Source of the DNA: Castor canadensis
Lineage: Eukaryota > Chordata > Mammalia > Rodentia > Castoridae
Length of the DNA stretch: 64,000 bases
Direction of reading: 5' to 3'
Assembly (NCBI RefSeq): GCF_047511655.1
Contig: NC_133394.1
Location: 112,801,343-112,865,342, forward strand
Shown: positions 58,405 through 64,000 of the stretch, piece by piece
Layout of the letters: each line of letters begins with the position of its first letter
Numbering within the stretch: the stretch's first letter is position 1
Translations under genes and position numbers: made by a program
Notes under the pieces: generated by a model
What the model was told of the DNA's origin: nothing
Databases searched by the model: none
The model's input: only the letters and a program-made list of their open reading frames with translations

Positions 58405-59525
58405 CCAAGGTTAATTTTTTCCACTTGGTTTCCTGTAATCCGGTTCAGGAAGATGGGGATGTATTGAAATTCTGCCATTTGGTAATTGGAACTGTCCTTG
58501 AAGATGAACAGATTTGAGGCCAATCTTACTGCCCCTCTCTGGGTTCCACCACCAGCATTCTGGTCCAGGTGCTCACAATTCTGATGAATGTCAAAGGCAA
58601 GCCTGAAGAGGAAAGAGGAAATGATTAGTCCCCTCTACTCGGGTCAATTTGCTAAAGATCCGTTCTCCAAATGATCAGCCAGACTTTCAACTGTGTTTGC
58701 CTTGTTTACCAATTTACCTGTTTCTTTTAATGGTTCATGTTACATTCACTTTTAGGTGGAATTACCATTAGGAGAATTTACAGATTCTCATGAGATATTA
58801 GTTTATAAACTTTAAATTTTATTTTGGTCTAGTTTTAGTTTTACCATGTCTTTATTCACTCTGGCAGTTTCTTGTGACCAGCCCGTTCAGTATGTGTTCA
58901 GTACATCCCAGAATTTTCTCTATTTTAGGTCAGTAACTTGGAGGAATGAGAATTTCATTGGTATTTCGAATTAGAATATATACATTTCAAATGGCAAGGA
59001 TTTATGAATGGTACAGCAGTCCTCTCACTTCCAATATACTGCATTCCAGTTTGTTGCCTTTTGTATGTCTCTTAATTCACAGATTTGCTAATCAGCTAGT
59101 CCAAATAAATATTTTCCTTATATTTCAAGCAGTTGAGAGGGGATTAGTGTCTGAAGTATGAGTCACACAAAAAATTGAAATTCAGTTGAATGGGATTGAG
59201 AATGTTGGAAAACAGCAGGGATAAACCAGCTGAAGCACAGCTCGTACTGAGGCCAAACTCCAGCTTGAAAGGAAAGCAGGCTTTGAAAACCATTTTATAT
59301 AACATAATTGTCACTATATTTATAAAATTAATTGTATTTTATTTTGATCCTTATGGTAGAGAGAATTGTTTCAATCATACTTACTTCACAAAGCCTTGTC
59401 ATCATTGACCCACAATTTTCTTCTCATGTTTTATTTCACTTTAATTTAATTTAATTTTATGTGTTGCTCTTCATCCCAATCCCCACTTCCCTTCCTTATC
59501 TCCATGGGAACATGTTTGTTACATT
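58405..59525. other. Intergenic, nothing recognised
   Basis: AT-rich. Part near 59400-59530 may belong to the old L1 continued at 60457. Confidence 0.4.
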
Positions 59526-59530
59526 TCCTT

Positions 59531-60455
59531 AAAAATGCATGTACCCCCTCTTACACTGTTGGTGGGAGTGTAGACTAGTACAACCACTCTGGAAAAAAAT
59601 TTGGAGGCTACTTAAAAAGCTGGACATCGATCTACCATTTGATCCAGCAATACCACTCTTGGGGATATACCCAAAAGACTGTTACTCCAGAGGCACCTGC
59701 ACATCCATGTTTATTGCGGCACTATTCACAATAGCCAAGTTATGGAAACAGCCAAGATGCCCCAGCACTGACGAATGGATTAAGAAAATGTGGTATCTAT
59801 ACACAATGGAAATTTATGCAGCCATGAAGAAGAACGAAATGTTATCATTCGCTGGTAAATGGATGGAATTGGAGAACATCATTCTGAGTGAGGTTAGCCT
59901 GGCTCAAAGACCAAAAATCGTATGTTCTCCCTCATATGTGGACATTAGATCAAGGGCAAACACAACAAGGGGATTGGACTATGAGCACATGATAAAAGCG
60001 AGAGCACACAAGGGAGGGGTGAGGATAGGTAAGACACCTAAAAAACTAGCTAGCATTTGTTGCTCTTAATGCAGAGAAACTAAAGCAGATACCTTAAAGC
60101 AACTGAGGCCAATAGGAAAAGGGGACCAGGAACTAGAGAAAAGGTTAGATCAAAAAGAATTAACCTAGAAGGTAACACCCACGCACAGGAAATCAATGTG
60201 AGTCAATGCCCTGTATAGCTATCCTTATCTCAACCAGCAAAAACCCTTGTTCCTTCCTATTATTGCTTATACTCTCTCTACAACAAAATTAGAGATAAGG
60301 GCAAAATAGTTTCTGCTGGGTATTGAGGGGGGGGGGAGTGGGAGGGGGTGGAGTGGGTGGTAAGGAAGGGGGTGGGGGCAGGGGGGAGAAATGAACCAAG
60401 CCTTGTATGCACATATGAATAATAAAAGAAAAATGAAAAAAAAATGCATGTACCC
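59531..60455 (+). mobile_element. 5'-truncated young L1, second copy
   Basis: The element at 59547-60439 carries the ORF2 C-terminus (MEIYAAMKKNEMLSFAGKWM, then ELENIILSEVSLAQ), where loss of one A from the following A-run shifts the frame. The 3' UTR and G-rich tract (60325-60390) match the 8.8 kb copy closely. The target duplication AAAAATGCATGTACCC is at 59531-59546 and 60440-60455. It is inactive. Confidence 0.92.
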
Positions 60456-60456
60456 T

Positions 60457-60795
60457 TTTAATAGTTCCATGTATTTGTTTTTAATTTACACACACGCTGG
60501 TACCATGAATCTCCTTCTGTTTCTTACTGTGTTTTCAGACTTTCTCCATGAAAGACGAGGCCACTGGACTGCTGCTTAGTGCTGCAGAGGAAGCATCTGG
60601 GCCCCCCCACTATTCATCCCCTGGTAGTGGACCCCTAGGTTGTCTCCATTTCTCCCCTCCTCTATCACAAATACTTTTCAGAGGCAATTTTTTAAACATG
60701 TCCCCGTACAGAGGGGTACGATAATTTCTGTGGAGAAATGCCGAATCACAGGGCACCTATACACAGTCATGGAGTACTCTCACTTTGTTTTCTCA
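60457..60795 (-). mobile_element. Old L1 3' region, diverged
   Basis: GGACCCCTAGGTTGTCTCCA, CAAATACTTTTCAGAGGCAA and GAGAAATGCCGAATCACAGG recall the antisense 3' part of old L1s (the usual 'tip is not on the centre' type segment). Weak. Confidence 0.4.
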
Positions 60796-60984
60796 AATGA
60801 CTAACCCACTTACACAGATGCCAGGAGGAAGGCTGGAATTAGATAAAGGGAATGAGGTAAATTTTAAGGAAAAGCCAAAAGACTTAGTAATTAAGTTAGA
60901 TATTCTAGTGCAATGTTTTTAAAATTTAAAATTAATGCAAAAATATCTAACAAAAGTATCAAAATTTTAAATAAAGAGGAAAAA

Positions 60985-61140
60985 CAATGGGACAGGAAAT
61001 TGAAGGTGTTGAACATGTTTGTTACCTTGATAAGGGTGAGGCAACATGAATGTATACATATGTGCAAATGCACCAAACTGCATGCATTAATCATGTGCAG
61101 TGTTTTGTGTACCAGTTATACCTCAATAAAACTTGCATGA
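60985..61140 (+). mobile_element. Old L1 3' end
   Basis: GAATGTATACATATGTGCAA, ATGTGCAGTGTTTTGTGTAC, CAGTTATACCTCAATAAAAC. Characteristic L1M terminus. Confidence 0.72.
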
Positions 61141-61144
61141 CTCC

Positions 61145-61765
61145 TATGTGTTCCTTCAGAAATGAAGACCTTGGTTCTCCAGTTACTGGGAACAGTGCTG
61201 GAATAGTCCTCAGCACCAGCCCTTTTAGCCTCCTACCAGCAATAACACATGCTATATGATCTACATCCAGCCATCTCTGTGCTTCCCAGACTCAACACTG
61301 TCCCTCCTGTCACAAAACTGCTCAGAAGGGCTGACTAGAGCCATTCTCTCCACTAACTGCTTTGCTTTCTCTTCTCAACCTGTTCCTAATGAAATTCCAT
61401 TCCTCCTGCCCAAGTGAGATGACTTTTGCTCAATACTAATGGCCCCATTTGGCTGGATTCAGTAGTAACTATGTTCATCTTACTTCCTGCTTTCGACACG
61501 ACTGCTTCCCCTCCAGAAAGAGCATCAGCTCCCAGCTGTGTGAAGCCGCACACTCCCAGCTTTTTCTCTGTGTTGTCTGATTCTCCTTTCCTCTTCTGAG
61601 TGTCTCCTGTGCTCACCGCTAACCACACATGCTCTCTGGGGCTTGAAGCTGAGCCCCCTCTTCTCCATCTATGTTCTCTCCCTAGACCTCATGGAATATC
61701 GTGGTCCTAGTCACCCTCTTTTCTATTTTTCCCTTTCTCCTCAAACCAAGCTCATTCCCACATTT
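61145..61765. other. Intergenic, nothing recognised
   Basis: C/T-rich unique-looking sequence. Confidence 0.4.
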
Positions 61766-61767
61766 GA

Positions 61768-62070
61768 GCTTGTGCGTTGGCTGTTTCCTTAGCCTAGACC
61801 ACTCCCTCCTTCCAGCTCATCCCCATTTTTGAATGTCTGACTCCTTCATGTCAGTCAGATTGCATCTTAAATGTCACGCTACAGAAAGGTCTCCACTGGC
61901 CATCCAATTTAAAGTAGCTGCTCACCTACTGTTTAACATGTCATAATCTGAATAGCATTTGTGATTTTATGATTTTCTTTTGGTCATTTATTTATTTTCT
62001 TTCCCTTCACCCAGAAAGAATATAAATTCCCATGAAAGTACAGATTTTATCTGTCTTGTTAGACAATCAA
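61768..62070 (+). mobile_element. L2 3' end
   Basis: GACTCCTTCATGTCAGTCAG, TTAAATGTCACGCTACAGAA, AGGTCTCCACTGGCCATCCA, GAATATAAATTCCCATGAAA, GTACAGATTTTATCTGTCTT. Clear sense L2 order. Confidence 0.75.
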
Positions 62071-62071
62071 G

Positions 62072-62895
62072 AAGTAAATAAGTGAATTTTACTTTAAAAC
62101 ACTTTGGTGTAAATATATAAATATATATGCAAATATATATACAGTTTGATGTTGTGGGCACACAACTTAGATTAAGCTACATGCGATCATACCTAAGGCT
62201 ACTGGCATTTTCACCAGAAAGGCAAAGTCAAGAAAGAACAGCAAGCATTCTAATTTGGAATTCCATATGCTGGACCCTAGAGCAATGGGGCCCAATAGAA
62301 ATATAAAGTAAGATACATATTTAATATCAAATTTGCTAGCAGCCATTTAAAAAAAAGTTAAAAAGGAACAGTTGGAATTAGTTTTTTAATATATTTTTAT
62401 TTAACTCTCTATATACGAAATGTTATTTTTACATGTAACCAATATAAAATTATTAATGAGATATATTGCACTTTTTTGTCATTGAGTTCCGGTATGAATC
62501 TTACACTTACAGGACATCTGGATTTGGCTAAGTCCAAGTCAAGGTCAATAAATAGCATAACTAGTAGCTACCATATTGGTGAGTGCAGCTTTACAATGCT
62601 TCTGTTAGCTAGAGCTTGATGGAAGTTTGAGGTTGTGCAAATTAGCATATAAGAATTCTGACCTTTCTCTTCATTGGTGAAATGATGGCTTCTTGAATAG
62701 CTTGAATATTTAAAATGAATGTTCACTGGTGAAATTAAAGGTATTAAAGAAATTGATTGATTAAAACATTTCAGAGGCATTTTTCACTCTAGCATGCACA
62801 GCATATAAGAATTACAAGGGCAGCACTTTTAGGGGTGGTGCTTGAAGCTGAGTCCCTGAATGGTTCCATGTCAGCCATTGGTTTTACAGGATGCT
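62072..62895. other. Intergenic, nothing recognised
   Basis: AT-rich, with ATATATA runs at about 62115-62140. Confidence 0.45.
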
Positions 62896-62897
62896 AC

Positions 62898-63237
62898 GAT
62901 TTAGATACAGTTTGAGGGTGTCCCCCAAGGGTTCCTTGTTGGAAGATTGGTCCCCATTGTGGCAAGGTTAAGAGGTGGTAAGACTTTTAAGAAGTGACAG
63001 CTAATGGGAAGAGGTTATTGGGGCATGCCCTCCCCTCAGAAGTGATTAATGTAGGAGACCCCACTCTCTCTCTGGTTTTTTGTGTCATGATAGGATATGC
63101 TATCTCTCTTTCATATACACACTCCAACCATGATGTCATCCACCACGACTGAAGCAATCAAGGGGCCGCTCACCAAGCTGGCACCATGCTGTTTGGACTA
63201 CCAGCCTCCAAAACTGTGAGTTAAATAAACTTTTTTT
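62898..63237 (+). mobile_element. MaLR-type LTR
   Basis: Sense LTR: GATTTAGATACAGTTTGAGG, AGATTGGTCCCCATTGTGGC, AAGGTTAAGAGGTGGTAAGA, CCAGCCTCCAAAACTGTGAG, TTAAATAAACTTTTTTTTCT. Complete-looking 3' end with a polyadenylation signal. Confidence 0.82.
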
Positions 63238-63239
63238 TC

Positions 63240-63545
63240 TCCCGGGATGCTGTAATTCTAGGTACTCAAGAGGGTGAGATGCTGAGAATTGTGCTTACAG
63301 GACAACTGGGAAAAAAGTTCATCAGACTCCATCTTAACAGAAAAAGCTGGGTGGAGTGTACCTGTCATCACAGCTACTGCAGGAAATATAAATAAAAGGT
63401 CCAGGCCAGCCCAAACAAAAAGCAAAACCCTATCTCAAAAATAACCAGAGCAAAAAAGGAGTAAAGGTGTGACTCAAACAGTACAGCACCTATTTAGCAA
63501 ATGTGAAGCCCTGAGTTCAAACCCCAGTCCACCAACAATAAACAA
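63240..63545 (+). mobile_element. Long composite SINE (two 7SL-like parts and a tRNA part)
   Basis: A first 7SL-like part (GATGCTGTAATTCTAGGTAC) is followed by a second (AAGCTGGGTGGAGTGTACCT, TATCTCAAAAATAACCAGAG), then a tRNA part (AAGGTGTGACTCAAACAGTA, GAGTTCAAACCCCAGTCCAC) and an AATAAA-rich tail. Confidence 0.72.
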
Positions 63546-64000
63546 AATAAATTAATAAATAGGCAAATAAGCTTCTTAAAAAACACATTACCTGTAGGCT
63601 GGTATTTGGTTATAACAATGGAAAATGGACAAATACAAAGGATTTTTAATCACCTAACGCCATTTTCAAAGTTAACAGAATCCTGCCTCTGAAATGTGAT
63701 TCTGCCTGCCTGACAGGTGGTCCAAGCGCACAAAGCACCCAAAAGGACAGAAAGCTGCCACTTCGTTTAATGGACAGAGCAGGAACTGGTTTGTTCTTCC
63801 TTGTCAGTAGATACTTCTTTAAAAAATGCTGTATGTTTTTTCTGAGGTCTGCTTTCACTGAAGTAGTAAAGACTGGGGTTGTTTCTAGTTCTTGCCTACC
63901 TTAAGCCTCCTCAGCAGTAATCATCTAGCAAGCTGAACTTAAGAGCTGATCATGACCCAGCGGACTTTGGTGAGTTTACAGCACGCCAATCCACATAGTA
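63546..64000. other. Intergenic, nothing recognised
   Basis: Unique-looking sequence to the window edge. No exon recognised. Confidence 0.45.

Noticed and set aside
59539-60069. 176-residue open frame
   Set aside because: It is the frameshifted ORF2 end of a truncated L1, not a host gene.
15600-64000. PDGFRA 3' exons or another upstream gene
   Set aside because: No kinase or other exon-like segment is recognisable. The distance to PDGFRA in mammals is greater than the window.

Overview
This window is mammalian nuclear DNA from a rodent, and its one recognisable gene end is the first exon of KIT (the stem-cell-factor receptor tyrosine kinase) on the minus strand. The translation start lies at 15087 and the splice donor directly after 15021. 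The 67-nt coding stretch, the 5' leader and the G-rich promoter all line up with what I know of human KIT. Everything left of 15021 is the 5' part of KIT intron 1. Everything right of about 15175 is promoter and then roughly 49 kb of upstream intergenic DNA. In other mammals PDGFRA lies further upstream on the same strand, but no exon of it is visible here.

The rodent origin is shown by B1-type 7SL SINEs, by ID-like tRNA-Ala SINEs, and by many composite SINEs that join a 7SL-derived left part to a tRNA-Ala-like right part. Together with a recent L1 family present twice, these suggest a castorimorph rodent, most likely a beaver. The species call is inference from repeat style, not a database match.

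Layout. (1) 1-13.98 kb: KIT intron 1, mostly non-coding. It holds L1 tails, a 5'-truncated L1 (8.8-9.95 kb), SINEs, a 30-bp tandem duplication and a repeat-free block at 11.4-11.8 kb with clustered AP-1/ETS-like and GATA motifs. (2) 13.98-15.57 kb: CpG island with exon 1, the TATA-less promoter, its G-quadruplex-capable tracts and a 20-base poly-G run. (3) 15.57-64 kb: intergenic DNA made of SINEs, MIR, L2, old L1 and MaLR-type LTR fragments, an old DNA-transposon-like family (38.5-44.4 kb), a second young L1 tail (59.5-60.4 kb) and microsatellites. 

Apart from KIT exon 1, the open reading frames in the window look like chance frames in CpG-island or repeat DNA. I found no tRNA or rRNA gene, no CRISPR array and no previously undescribed coding system. 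What merits attention is regulatory: the conserved promoter G4 array, the intron-1 motif cluster about 3.3-3.5 kb downstream of the start codon, and an arginine inside the KIT signal-peptide core.
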